Shown piece by piece: positions 55,710-64,000 of a stretch of DNA of 64,000 nucleotides; position 1 is the stretch's first letter, and the number at the start of each line of letters is the position of its first letter. Both the position numbers and the translations under genes were made by a program. The stretch covers positions 1 to 64,000 of the forward strand of contig NZ_JANHLE010000008.1 in NCBI RefSeq assembly GCF_028682475.1. The letters run 5' to 3'. This DNA is from Pseudomonas putida (lineage in GTDB: Bacteria; Pseudomonadota; Gammaproteobacteria; Pseudomonadales; Pseudomonadaceae). The notes under the pieces were generated by a model that had not been told where the DNA came from, searched no databases, and saw nothing but the letters and a program-made list of their open reading frames with translations.

Positions 55710-56540
55710 ATGACTCCGCCGTTCATCCCATTCCCGATTTTCCCTCCCTACGTTTACTGGAGGCCAAATCAGCTTCGATCCTTTCCTACGAATCTAGCTG
55801 TGGCTGATCGGCTAGCTCAGATAGACCCGGCAGCCAATCCCTTCATCAACATCTGGTACGTCGACAGGTTTGTGAATTGGATTGCTCACAATTGGGGCGT
55901 AGAAAATCCTCACCGTCAGTACCACAGCTGCATTATGGGTCTGGAGAAAATGCTCAATTGGAGCTTTGCTCATGGCCTGTCGCTCGTTGACTGGCGCCGC
56001 AAAGACTTTGAGAACTACGCAGAGTTTGTGCTCAACCCGCCAAAAGCTTGGACTGTGTCCGGCAAACAGGCTCGCTTCGTGCAGGAACCCGGCGTCGCAT
56101 TTGAGGGTTGGTCTATAAACCCAATCTGGCGCCCGTTCCTTGATTCCAGATCAATTGGTGATGACGGCGAAATCGAGAAAAATGTCTGGAAGCGAGAGAT
56201 TCGCTGCGCGACGCAGTTTCTGGATTTTTACCTCAAGGATACTTCAGCCTCACGTGAAAACGTTGCCGCGCAGCCCCTTGCTGATCTTGCTTTCAAGCAA
56301 CCCAAGGCGATCGGTTTTTTGACCGATGCTGAGCTGGAATGGGTCTTAAAGTCGCTCCCAAATTTCATGGGCGTGCATGAATTCCGAATAATTGAGATGT
56401 ACCTGATCATGGCTAGGTACTCGGGCCGCCGGCTCTGGAGCGTCATGGGAAACGCCAGGTCGCCCGGCCATCTCGATCAGTTCAATCGTAGGTCGGACGG
56501 ACGTTGGGTTGAGCTTCGCTCAGCCAATTATGTTGGTTAG
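55710..56540 (+). pseudogene. Tyrosine recombinase, truncated
   Basis: The 276-residue frame has a phage-integrase layout: an N-terminal core-binding (SAM-like) part (NIWYVDRFVNWIAHNWGVENPHRQYHS...MLNWSFAHG, about 45-100) and the start of the catalytic domain (GFLTDAELEWVLKSLP, then MYLIMARYSGRR with the first catalytic Arg). After this the sequence is unlike integrases and stops at 56540; the Lys, HxxR, His/Trp and Tyr residues are missing. Complete relatives are over 400 residues. It is probably a decayed relic that marks the island as mobile. The 206 bases after it show no continuation. Confidence 0.62.
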
Positions 56541-56746
56541 TCGTAAGCCTGTTCCTGAGTGAGAACTGCTCTTGGCATTCTAATGGATGCGCTGAGCGTG
56601 CCTCTGCGGGGACGGCTGTTGTTAACCGTGTTTCTGCCATCAGGCCTCGTCTTGGCTCTTCGGGCGTCCATACTCACGCCTGTGCGCTCCTCTTGCAGTC
56701 GCCGTCAAGGGATGCCTTTGCTTGTATGCTGTGACCCCTGCCCGCT

Positions 56747-57439
56747 TTATGGCCACCGCACCAACTCCAGTTCCTTGAGCCGGATGGCCATTGCCGAATC
56801 CGAGACGCCGAATTGCTGGGCAAGTGGCACCAGGTTCTGGTTGTTGAAGCGGGTGCATCGCGCCAGCGCCAGTTCACGTTCTCCCGACTCTTTTGGGGCG
56901 TAGAGGAGCCGATCCGGATTGTTGGGGTCGAGGTGATAGGCAATCACGTCGCTGAAGCGCAATTGCCCCTTGCAGCAGAACATAAATTCGAACCGTTCCC
57001 TCACCAGCCTTTGAGGCATGAGGAAGCAGGCCGCGAAGCGATCGGCTTGTCGCTCTGCGGGTGCACGTGGCGTTTGCAACGGGCTGCCATCAAACGCGCG
57101 GTCACGATGCATGACGGTGTCCTCATGCAGCACAAGATGGCCGACTTCATGGGCCCCCGTGAAGAGCTGAACTTTGTCACCAAACTCGGTCGCGACAGCG
57201 ATCTTATTGGATTGACGGTCAATCAGGCCCGCAATGCGAGTACCGGTTTTATGCCGGTTGAACTGGGTGTCCCCCAGGGTGGGATATTCATGATAGTCGT
57301 AGCCGCAGACCATGGCGGCGATCCGGGGGCTACGCATCATCATCGGTGGAATTTCTTGATCTGGCCAGAGGTACCGGCGATCACGGTAAATCTGCATGAG
57401 CAGGTCAGTCGCTGCTTTCTCGATTGAGGCTTCATTCAT
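56747..57439 (-). CDS. ImmA/IrrE-family metallopeptidase
   Basis: 230 residues. HEVGHLVLHED holds the zinc site (HExxH; about residue 98) with a third ligand in the region ERQADRFAACFLMP, as in ImmA, IrrE and phage M78 peptidases. The C-terminal LVPLAQQFGVSDSAMAIRLKELEL looks like a helix-turn-helix, so one chain may bind DNA and cleave a repressor. The usual partner, a Cro/CI-type repressor gene, is not beside it. The ATG at 57439 is preferred over a start 33 bases upstream because the family starts near there. It is divergent from the CoiA-like gene. Confidence 0.85.
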   Translation of the reverse strand: MNEASIEKAATDLLMQIYRDRRYLWPDQEIPPMMMRSPRIAAMVCGYDYHEYPTLGDTQFNRHKTGTRIAGLIDRQSNKIAVATEFGDKVQLFTGAHEVGHLVLHEDTVMHRDRAFDGSPLQTPRAPAERQADRFAACFLMPQRLVRERFEFMFCCKGQLRFSDVIAYHLDPNNPDRLLYAPKESGERELALARCTRFNNQNLVPLAQQFGVSDSAMAIRLKELELVRWP

Positions 57440-57738
57440 GGCAGAACACCACATATAGGCTGTCAAATACAATCTAGCCCAATATGTAGTGGTTTCAATA
57501 TATGACTAACCCACCATATGAGTTTTTCAGATGAACGGTGGAGGAGTTTGGCACAAGAAAAAAAGTGATTTCATTTCGCTATCTTTAGCTTCGCCCTGCT
57601 CCAGATTGTGTGCGAGGATTCGGCTACGGCGGTGGACGATGAGGGCGTGCCAGACCGCTATCAACACATCGAGCCCTTGGTGTCGCCCGCTGTAGCGTTG
57701 GGGCCATCAAAAGGATTACAGGAGGTTTGACAAGAAAC

Positions 57739-58689
57739 ATGGCATTGGATGTTGCGTTTAGCATTGAGGCTGGAGACTTTGTCGATCCCGATCGAGCCTA
57801 TGACCTGTTTTGGGCAGGTGTAATTACCAATAAACGAGCCTTCGTTTGCCCTGGAGCGGACTGTGCAGCCCAGGTGACCTGTGCGAATTTGGACAAGGAC
57901 GTGCAGAGCATGCGGGTCGTGCCGCACTTCAAGGTTTATGGAGAGCATAGTGAGGCATGCGGGATCATCAACGGGAAGGCGATCGACCTTGAGGTTGAGC
58001 CGAGCGGCCCCGACGGGCAGGAGCGCAAAACCGTCGATGAGTCCATTGTTGACGTGTTCAAGCTTGATCGACCCGACTCGTACTATGACGAACCGACTCA
58101 GGATCCCAGCGCTGATGTGCATGTGGCGAAACAACGCGCTAGAAACACAAGGCCTTACACGACCAAGCTGGGTGAATCCGGGATCGTAGGCCCCATTTAC
58201 TCCGTGCGCTCTGTAGTAAGCCGGTATATCCGATATCGATCCGACAGCACCTTGGCGTTTCGCCGGCTCAATATTGCCGGCCAGGACGTGGCCTACGACA
58301 GCATTTTTAAATGCATCTGGGAGCAGGATCTGAATGACCTCCCCGACCACCCCGTCATCTACTATGGGTGGGCCTACATCGATCGCACTAGAAAAAATGA
58401 CGCGTACCGGATCAAGTTCAAGAAATGCTTGATGCGCGGAACCGAAAGCCTGACGACCTCAAGCTTCGTTTCGGACACGCTCGTCGAGCGCTACAAACTC
58501 AAAAACCTCATGGCTACCAGGCTTTCAAAGATCTCCCAGCAGCCCAAACCCACTGCGTTTGTGTTTCTGTACGGACAACCCACAGTACGAACGTCACAGG
58601 GGACGAGCTACGCCAATTTCGAGCTGAAGAACTTGGACATGGTTGACGTTAACTACGACTGCCCATTGTCTTCCAAGTACGACAAGTAG
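57739..58689 (+). CDS. CoiA-like zinc-finger protein of unknown function
   Basis: 316 residues, no membrane segments. The N-terminal part VCPGADCAAQVTCAN...RVVPHFKVYGEHSEACG (Cys37, Cys42, His63, His70, Cys74) has the spacing of the zinc ribbon at the start of competence protein CoiA and related defence nucleases (CPxC ... PHFxH ... C). The following 240 residues show no CoiA nuclease motif and I do not recognise them. GGAGG is at 57721-57725; ATG 57739 is 13 bases away and TTG 57727 is only 1 base away, so the start is uncertain. It is followed by a terminator. Confidence 0.7.
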   Translation: MALDVAFSIEAGDFVDPDRAYDLFWAGVITNKRAFVCPGADCAAQVTCANLDKDVQSMRVVPHFKVYGEHSEACGIINGKAIDLEVEPSGPDGQERKTVDESIVDVFKLDRPDSYYDEPTQDPSADVHVAKQRARNTRPYTTKLGESGIVGPIYSVRSVVSRYIRYRSDSTLAFRRLNIAGQDVAYDSIFKCIWEQDLNDLPDHPVIYYGWAYIDRTRKNDAYRIKFKKCLMRGTESLTTSSFVSDTLVERYKLKNLMATRLSKISQQPKPTAFVFLYGQPTVRTSQGTSYANFELKNLDMVDVNYDCPLSSKYDK

Positions 58690-58698
58690 CTAGTGAAG

Positions 58699-58737
58699 CC
58701 TGAACCACCCCGAAGCATATGCCGATGGTGGTTCGGG
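58699..58737 (+). terminator. Terminator after the CoiA-like gene
   Basis: CCTGAACCACC (58699-58709) pairs with GGTGGTTCGGG (58727-58737) with one G-T pair around a 17-base loop, starting 9 bases after the stop codon. It lacks a T tail. The remainder of the gap to 59038 shows no credible gene. Confidence 0.5.
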
Positions 58738-59038
58738 CCTGCCATGGATGCTAAGCGAGCGCTAACGGGCTCAGACTATACCGAGAGAATCAGTCCTAGG
58801 GCGTCAGGGCTGAGTGGCCTGTCGAATTGGTTTGTATCCACGTTACAGCTCCAGCATCGCCCACCTGCTGGCACAAGAACAGCCCCATGCTTCACGTCAG
58901 CACTCCCCTCGCCCATGCTGCTTTTACGAGTAGCTAGAGAAGTCATGTGCGAGGGTCAGGTTACTCCCATGCAGCTCAGCATCAGGCCCTATCTGGCGCT
59001 CTACGGTGGTCGCTAAGCTGCTACCTTCAACGCTCAGA

Positions 59039-62000
59039 CTAGAGCCATCCGTCCTCAGATGTCATTGACGAGGGCCTGGTGGTTGCGATGATGACGTCGT
59101 CCTCAGTGGTCACCGTTGCCAAGTACCCTTCAGATTTCATCGCGTTGACCAAGCTCCGGTTTGACTCGCTGTTTCTTACCTTGATCTTCTTGACCTTCGC
59201 GCTCACAGTTTTGAAGTCCTCATCGTCGAGCAACCCTAGAGCTGCAGCAATGTCCGGCCACTTCATCCCGGGAAGACATTGTGTCAGCATTTCAGAGCGC
59301 TGCTCCGGGGTGAGGCTCGCGTTGCGAACCAGATGTCGCAGCACAGGCATCAGCGAATCAGCAAACCTTGCGCCGGCTTGATTGGCCAGCATAGATACAC
59401 GGCCGAGCTCTGGAACCGCTTCCGGTTTGCTTTCAATCGTCTCCAGGCTAAGCCCTGACCACATCTGAATTTTCTGTGTGAGTGACAGCGCTTTGCTTTT
59501 GCTCAGCGTGAGCATCGTGTCGAGCTGGAGCGAGCTGATATCGATCTCTGCCTTTGCTAGATCCCACCGTTCAACTAGGTACTTGCCTTCGAGGTGTGGG
59601 CAAGTATTCAGTACGATCTCCCTGACTTCCGAGCTGTATGGCAAAAATGATGAGGCTACCAGCATGCCCCAGCGACCCTCAGGTAGCGCTGCTTTTATCA
59701 TTGCTAGGTCTTGAAGCACGACGCCATCGAGCAATACCTGGAGCACGTCATTACTGATACTGGTGGAGCTCAGAAGATACTGTTGCAGCGAGCAGTCTGC
59801 GCTCGTTGACTGCCACAGCGTGCCCTTGAGAGACGATGCATTCCGAGCGATGAAGCCGGTGAATACCGTTGTGGGTTCCGATCCAATTTCTTCGTCCGAG
59901 ACGTTGCCGTCTGGCCCAACGACTTTCTCAAAAAAAATCCACACTGCGTCAGCTTTGGCCACCAGGCGATCACTCTCAAGTGCCTTTGCCCAAAGATATC
60001 TCGGGGCGTCAGTGAGTGCGTGTAGGACACAGGTCGTGTGATCGAAGAGTCTATTTGTCAGATCGTGATCTGCGTCCACTTCTGCTAGTAAGCTGGCCAA
60101 GGAGTCGCTTGATTCATCCAAGACAGCAGACTGATCTAGCAATGCCCTACCGAGCTCATCGGCGTGAGAGAGCAGATAATTACCTAGCCCATTGATGCCC
60201 AAAGCCTGCAGCCTACGCAAGGACACGATGCCCACATCTTCAGGTTCGGATTTGGCGTCTTTAGAATCCTGTCCAGCTTCCGACTTCGCGCATATCAGCG
60301 ATAGCATTGGCAGGTTGATCTTGATGCAGCCCCAGTCGATCAGCCTTTCGAGGTCTGCGAGACTCATCGTATGGCCCAGTGAGGCAAACTGGACTGGGTA
60401 CGCCCTGAGCCACGCCCAGGCTCCCACATTGCTCTCTAATCCTGGCATCAGTCGTGAAGCATCTTCCAGCCCCTCGATTGTAGGCACCAGATCCGTCGAG
60501 GCATCACCGGCCAGGGTCTTGACGTCGGATTCCGGCAGGTTGTCGACGATTGCTTTGACGAGGGACTGACGGACCTCGCTTCCTTCAAAAACTCCACCAG
60601 CGTCCCCCGTGTCCCTAGCGTTGAAAAGGCTATTAAACAGTTTGGGTTCGAGGCGGTACACGGCGCGAATAAATCCAGCCGCGTCTGTTCGACTCAAAAG
60701 CTCGCGCACTGCGATGGCCATTCGTTCGGCGTGCTCGTCCAGGCCGCTCCTCAGTATATGGCTTAGCTGTGTGTCTGCTGAGCCAGCCGCGAGCGAGGTT
60801 GGTCGGGCGCTGAGACAGGCTATCAAATCGACGATGATCCCCCTGCCCTCGTCGAGCTCGTCGCTCTTAAGCTTTTCCAGCACGGTACTCGGGCTGTCGA
60901 CAGGCGTGGAGACTTCTGGCAGCACGCCACGTCTCAATGAAAGGATCAGATCTTTGTCACCAGGCGTCAGCGATCCCTGATAGAAATAACCTAGGTAGTC
61001 GGTGTAATCGGCATCGAGAAAGCCATGCTGCATCAGATAGCTCACGACATCCAAGCCTGGAAGATTGCTCCTTACGACCTCTCCATACCCTTTCTTGACG
61101 GCGGTCTTGAACGACATCCTGATGACCTGATCCGATTGTCTCTGCACCGCTGCGATTTCGTCCGCGATTGTACTAAGTCGCCGCCCAAGCAAAGCATGGC
61201 GCCGCTCATAGGATGTAGCGGTGAGCAGCTCAGCCTTAGAGATGTTTCGAGGTGAGTTTCTGACCCGTCCATATTGATCCACGACAGCCATTGAGAGGAG
61301 CGCGGCTTGATTCATTAATACGTCGAACACCTCGTCGGTCACGAATTGCTGCGGCGCATACTGGGTACCATTGATTAGGGCATGGGTTGCCGTGTCGATT
61401 TCGGTCAATCGAAGAAGCGTGAACCAAACGTAGGCCCTCAGCTCAGCGACATTGTTGGCCAGTTCGGAGACTCGCTCATCACGCTCACGCCGCAAGTCAT
61501 CAAGTCGCTTGGCATTGGCGCTGTTCTGCTGGATTTTCCAGGTATCGAGGCCCTTGATGACCCCATAGATCGCCCCCCGCCGTTTGACCAGGTCGGCGTA
61601 CGCGCCGGGATGTAGATTGCGAATGGCGACTATCGCAAACAGCTTGTCTGGCTCCAGGCGTAGGCCGCTGGCAAGGATATTTGAAAACATATCGAATTCA
61701 TTGACGATATTTTTGACCAGCCGGAGGTCATCGATGTAGTAGCAGACCGTCTCCACCAGTCGACGGTCGAGGTGTTCGCCCAAGGGTTTCGATTTGAAGG
61801 TTCGAAGGTTCAGAAGCTCCATCATCTTTTCCTGGGAGTTTTCCGAGTTGATGACGGGGATCACTGGGACGATGAGGTCAAAAAACTTGGTTTTCTCGCC
61901 GACGACGAACATTTCATCGCGCAGCGCGTAGACGAAATAGACGGGTCGTTTCACTTGAGGTGATTGCTTGATGATGAAATTGATTTCCCGCAATCGGGTG

Positions 62001-62983
62001 AACACATCATGAATGCCGAATCGGTCGAGATCCTCAATGATCACCACGTCAATGCTGCTTCGCTCAAAGCAGTAAATGATCTCATCGATATTTTTGTGCA
62101 GGACGGAGCCGTGGTGGGTGGTCTCCAGCTTGCCACCTTTGAGTGTCAAACCATCAATACTGAACAGCGAACTCAGGCGCAGACACGTGTGTAGCAGGTG
62201 TATGCACCCTAACGCGGCGATTCCGACAGCGAGCGGGCTCGGGATCCACAGCAGCCATTCCAGGAGCCAGGCCGGTTCAATCTTGGGCAGCTTCTCTGCC
62301 ACAGGAACGTACAGCCTCAGCGCCGCCAGAATGAGGAGGCCATAGCAGAGGGTTTTCCACCAGATTTTCAGGCCAGATGCCTGGTCGATCCTCTTAAGGC
62401 GAGTCTTGGGGAGTGTCTTTGCAGGAACGGCGTACAGGAGCTGCTGGACGATCGTCTCCTCGATCCGGGCAACGAGATCAGATTCAGCCTTGTTTTCCTC
62501 GGATTTAGAATCCTGCCCAGCCTTTGCAGAGGGCTCGGATGAGCGCGGTGATTCCGAGGCCGCGTCGGTATCGGTAACAAGCTCATACGCCCCAGAGATC
62601 TCGGTGTCCTTGCCGAATGTGGCTAGCGAAACAAATGCGTAGACTAATTCAGGGTGGCGATGGACGAAGGTTCGAAGCACGCTGCTCTTCCCTGCCCCGT
62701 ACTCCCCCGTGATCGCGATGTTCCTGACTTGATCGTTCCTCAGCCCATTCAGTAACTCACGCTCATACCGCTGGATCTTCCCAGGCTCGATGAGTACTGG
62801 GGTTAGCGGCTGGAACAGATTCTCATGAGAGGGCGCGGCCAAGAACGCACGTGCGGCCTGATAGGCGCTGACGGCCGCACATGGGTACCGCTTCAAAGCG
62901 GCTAGCTTGCTGCGAGTCTTATTAGTCCAGGCGTTAGAGGCATCTAATGCCCGGTTATAGAAGGCGCGCAAGCGAATGAACAT
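59039..62983 (-). CDS. YobI-like membrane P-loop NTPase, 1314 residues
   Basis: The N terminus FQPLTPVLIEPGKIQRYERELLNGLRNDQVRNIAITGEYGAGKSS is the YobI-ATPase/KAP-like signature: Walker A GEYGAGKSS at 93-101, Walker B VVIIEDLDRF at 313-322 and YFVYALRDEMF (349-359) as sensor region. Between the Walker motifs lie an acidic Ser/Lys linker (140-168) and two hydrophobic helices (211-233, 247-266), so the ATPase would be membrane-anchored, as in KAP NTPases. The C-terminal 900 residues are largely helical and unassigned, with a second acidic linker. The TTG at 62995 overlaps the GGAG box, so the ATG at 62983 is the start. Function is unknown; relatives are found in variable islands, and an antiphage role is plausible. 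Confidence 0.85.
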   Translation of the reverse strand: MFIRLRAFYNRALDASNAWTNKTRSKLAALKRYPCAAVSAYQAARAFLAAPSHENLFQPLTPVLIEPGKIQRYERELLNGLRNDQVRNIAITGEYGAGKSSVLRTFVHRHPELVYAFVSLATFGKDTEISGAYELVTDTDAASESPRSSEPSAKAGQDSKSEENKAESDLVARIEETIVQQLLYAVPAKTLPKTRLKRIDQASGLKIWWKTLCYGLLILAALRLYVPVAEKLPKIEPAWLLEWLLWIPSPLAVGIAALGCIHLLHTCLRLSSLFSIDGLTLKGGKLETTHHGSVLHKNIDEIIYCFERSSIDVVIIEDLDRFGIHDVFTRLREINFIIKQSPQVKRPVYFVYALRDEMFVVGEKTKFFDLIVPVIPVINSENSQEKMMELLNLRTFKSKPLGEHLDRRLVETVCYYIDDLRLVKNIVNEFDMFSNILASGLRLEPDKLFAIVAIRNLHPGAYADLVKRRGAIYGVIKGLDTWKIQQNSANAKRLDDLRRERDERVSELANNVAELRAYVWFTLLRLTEIDTATHALINGTQYAPQQFVTDEVFDVLMNQAALLSMAVVDQYGRVRNSPRNISKAELLTATSYERRHALLGRRLSTIADEIAAVQRQSDQVIRMSFKTAVKKGYGEVVRSNLPGLDVVSYLMQHGFLDADYTDYLGYFYQGSLTPGDKDLILSLRRGVLPEVSTPVDSPSTVLEKLKSDELDEGRGIIVDLIACLSARPTSLAAGSADTQLSHILRSGLDEHAERMAIAVRELLSRTDAAGFIRAVYRLEPKLFNSLFNARDTGDAGGVFEGSEVRQSLVKAIVDNLPESDVKTLAGDASTDLVPTIEGLEDASRLMPGLESNVGAWAWLRAYPVQFASLGHTMSLADLERLIDWGCIKINLPMLSLICAKSEAGQDSKDAKSEPEDVGIVSLRRLQALGINGLGNYLLSHADELGRALLDQSAVLDESSDSLASLLAEVDADHDLTNRLFDHTTCVLHALTDAPRYLWAKALESDRLVAKADAVWIFFEKVVGPDGNVSDEEIGSEPTTVFTGFIARNASSLKGTLWQSTSADCSLQQYLLSSTSISNDVLQVLLDGVVLQDLAMIKAALPEGRWGMLVASSFLPYSSEVREIVLNTCPHLEGKYLVERWDLAKAEIDISSLQLDTMLTLSKSKALSLTQKIQMWSGLSLETIESKPEAVPELGRVSMLANQAGARFADSLMPVLRHLVRNASLTPEQRSEMLTQCLPGMKWPDIAAALGLLDDEDFKTVSAKVKKIKVRNSESNRSLVNAMKSEGYLATVTTEDDVIIATTRPSSMTSEDGWL

Positions 62984-63404
62984 CCGTGTCTCCAAGCAGG
63001 CTAGCGGCTACCAGGCATTCATTTGCCGAAGATTGAATGATCGATCTTGGGTCTGAGCGGGAAGGTGAGCTTCCGGTGAGCCTGATACGAGGGTTGGGAT
63101 GATAGCTCACGGCCATCTTCGCCTGCGAACCCTTTGTTCACCTGGCAAGAGCTTGGCGCTGGCTTACCTCTGCACGATCCGCATGCATGGGCGACTGAAC
63201 AATCGCTGGAGATGAGCCTCGCGCTGGTGGAGGCGTTGCTGGATGAAGTGGAGGCTCGTGCTGAGAAGGCAGCGGTGCTCAAACGTACCGTGCAAGCAGG
63301 TCAAGCGCCAGTGGAGTGACCTGTGTACCTGGTTAAGGCCGCAGATGCGGCCATTCACGCGGGGCCAGTCGAAGTGTCACGCAGCAACTGCTGCCTACCC
63401 CCTA
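62984..63404. other. Right edge of the island: promoter gap with a possible small ORF and hairpin
   Basis: This gap holds the NTPase promoter. A plus-strand reading frame ending at 63319 gives 61 residues from a TTG at 63134 (WATEQSLEMSLALVEALLDEVEARAEKAAVL), a helical fragment without a ribosome-binding site; I do not call it a gene. GGCCGCA-GA-TGCGGCC (63337-63352) is a strong hairpin. Confidence 0.45.
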
Positions 63405-64000
63405 CTACTTACTCGCAATCGCTTGATTACCCAACGGACAGCTCTGCGCATTAAGGAAGCGCGATTTTTTCAGCCAGTCTTGCTGCGGGTAATAGGCGAA
63501 CACATAGCTACCGCGTCGCAGCGTATCGATCAGCTTGCCGGCAATTGCCGGCCGAACGGCAGGACAACCCTGGCTGCGACCCAGTCGACCGAGACCGGCA
63601 ACAACCTTGGGATCGGCATACGCGGCGGCATGCATGACAATCGCCCGGGACATGCTGTTGTCGTTGAACCCCGGCTCCAGCCCCTGCAGGCGCAGCGAGC
63701 GGCCATGCTTGCCGCTGTAGGTCTGACCGGTCTCATACAGGCCGATGGAAGATTGGTAGCTGTTCGGGGTGTTGGAGAACGTCGTCGGTACATCGGCGCC
63801 GCTGTTTTTGCCATGGGCAACCCACTCTTCGAATAACAGCTTCCTCGAGCGCAGGTCGAACACCCACAGACGCTTGTCACGCGATGCCTTCGAGTAGTCA
63901 ATCACGGTGAGCAATTTATCCGCGTCGCGGTGACTGGCGCACTCGTAGGCGGTAAGTGCCAGCGTCAGGGTCGAAAGATTGGCGTTCGGCGCCAATTGCT
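63405..64000 (-). CDS. Murein L,D-transpeptidase catalytic-domain protein (5' end outside window)
   Basis: About 198 residues are visible. YSKASRDKRLWVFDLRSRKLLFEEWVAHGKNSG, SSIGLYETGQTYSGKHGRSLRLQGLE and SRAIVMHAAAYA ... RLGRSQGCPAVRP make up a YkuD_2-type domain; HAAAYA and SQGCPA hold the catalytic His and Cys. Such proteins are secreted and act on peptidoglycan. The reading frame is open to the window edge and the signal peptide is not seen, so the gene is partial. The TTG near 63995 is not a believable start. This gene probably marks the return to core chromosome. Confidence 0.88.
   Translation of the reverse strand, partial: QLAPNANLSTLTLALTAYECASHRDADKLLTVIDYSKASRDKRLWVFDLRSRKLLFEEWVAHGKNSGADVPTTFSNTPNSYQSSIGLYETGQTYSGKHGRSLRLQGLEPGFNDNSMSRAIVMHAAAYADPKVVAGLGRLGRSQGCPAVRPAIAGKLIDTLRRGSYVFAYYPQQDWLKKSRFLNAQSCPLGNQAIASK

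Noticed and set aside
58693..59016. 107-codon plus-strand frame between the CoiA-like gene and the NTPase
   Set aside because: It starts within a few bases of the upstream stop and runs through a terminator hairpin; no motif or ribosome-binding site.
63134..63319. 61-codon plus-strand frame at the right edge of the island
   Set aside because: TTG start without a ribosome-binding site; it may be a gene fragment but cannot be supported as a gene.
54412..63404. CRISPR array, tRNA attachment site or complete insertion sequence in the island
   Set aside because: No regularly spaced repeats, tRNA-like fold or transposase frame with terminal repeats could be found by reading.

Overview
The window looks like chromosomal DNA of a fluorescent Pseudomonas, probably of the P. 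putida group. The reasons are its high GC content, CatB/CatC/CatA and AcnB sequences of Pseudomonas type, an OprD-family porin, a REP-like palindrome, an indole-3-acetate (iac) cluster of P. putida 1290 type and a quinohemoprotein amine dehydrogenase (qhp) cluster. All identifications come from reading the sequence and from recall of protein families; no search was run.

Layout. 1-3.4 kb: 5' end of acnB, a QEGLA-motif metallopeptidase-like gene, a glycine-zipper protein with a His-rich tail, and a secreted endonuclease I. 3.4-4.0 kb: non-coding, with a G-quadruplex-type repeat, several hairpins and a promoter region. 4.0-6.4 kb: catBCA (catechol to beta-ketoadipate enol-lactone). 6.9-12.6 kb: iacABCDEFG (indole-3-acetate to catechol). 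12.6-13.1 kb: iacR (MarR), reading the other way. 13.3-18.2 kb: iacHI, an aldehyde dehydrogenase and an APC permease. 18.3-20.0 kb: two convergent AraC regulators. 20.3-23.2 kb: a trio of ornithine-cyclodeaminase-like, Rid-family and FAD-dependent oxidase genes that resembles an amine oxidase system. 23.3-37.2 kb: a sigma-54 activator, qhpF-qhpE-qhpG, a phenylacetaldehyde-dehydrogenase-like gene on the other strand, qhpA-D-C-B and an acyl-CoA synthetase. 37.3-40.1 kb: copA-copZ behind a CueR-type promoter. 40.2-44.9 kb: OprD porin, nitroreductase, MFS aromatic-acid transporter and AraC regulator. 45.0-50.3 kb: a tight efflux operon (ion channel, DUF2955, HlyD, outer-membrane lipoprotein, AI-2E-type permease). 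50.4-54.4 kb: a KfrA-like remnant, then MFS, LysR and FAD-linked dehydrogenase genes. 54.8-63.3 kb: an accessory island with a frameshifted HEPN-like gene, a truncated tyrosine recombinase, an ImmA/IrrE metallopeptidase, a CoiA-like zinc-finger protein and a 1314-residue YobI-like membrane P-loop NTPase. 63.4 kb to the end: L,D-transpeptidase-like gene, cut by the window edge.

How it fits together. The first 37 kb reads as a funnel for aromatic amines. Two different amine-oxidising systems (the FAD/OCD/Rid trio and the CTQ-containing quinohemoprotein dehydrogenase) would make aldehydes, two aldehyde dehydrogenases would make arylacetic acids, iac would convert indole-3-acetate to catechol, and cat would open the ring. 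A related operator-like sequence (ACGTGAATA-N10-TATTCACGT in its best form) lies in front of catB, iacA and iacH/iacR. catR is absent next to catBCA, so IacR may control all three units.

The best candidate for an undescribed system is the 56.7-63.0 kb block, where the large NTPase, the CoiA-like protein and the ImmA peptidase sit beside recombinase debris, as in defence islands.
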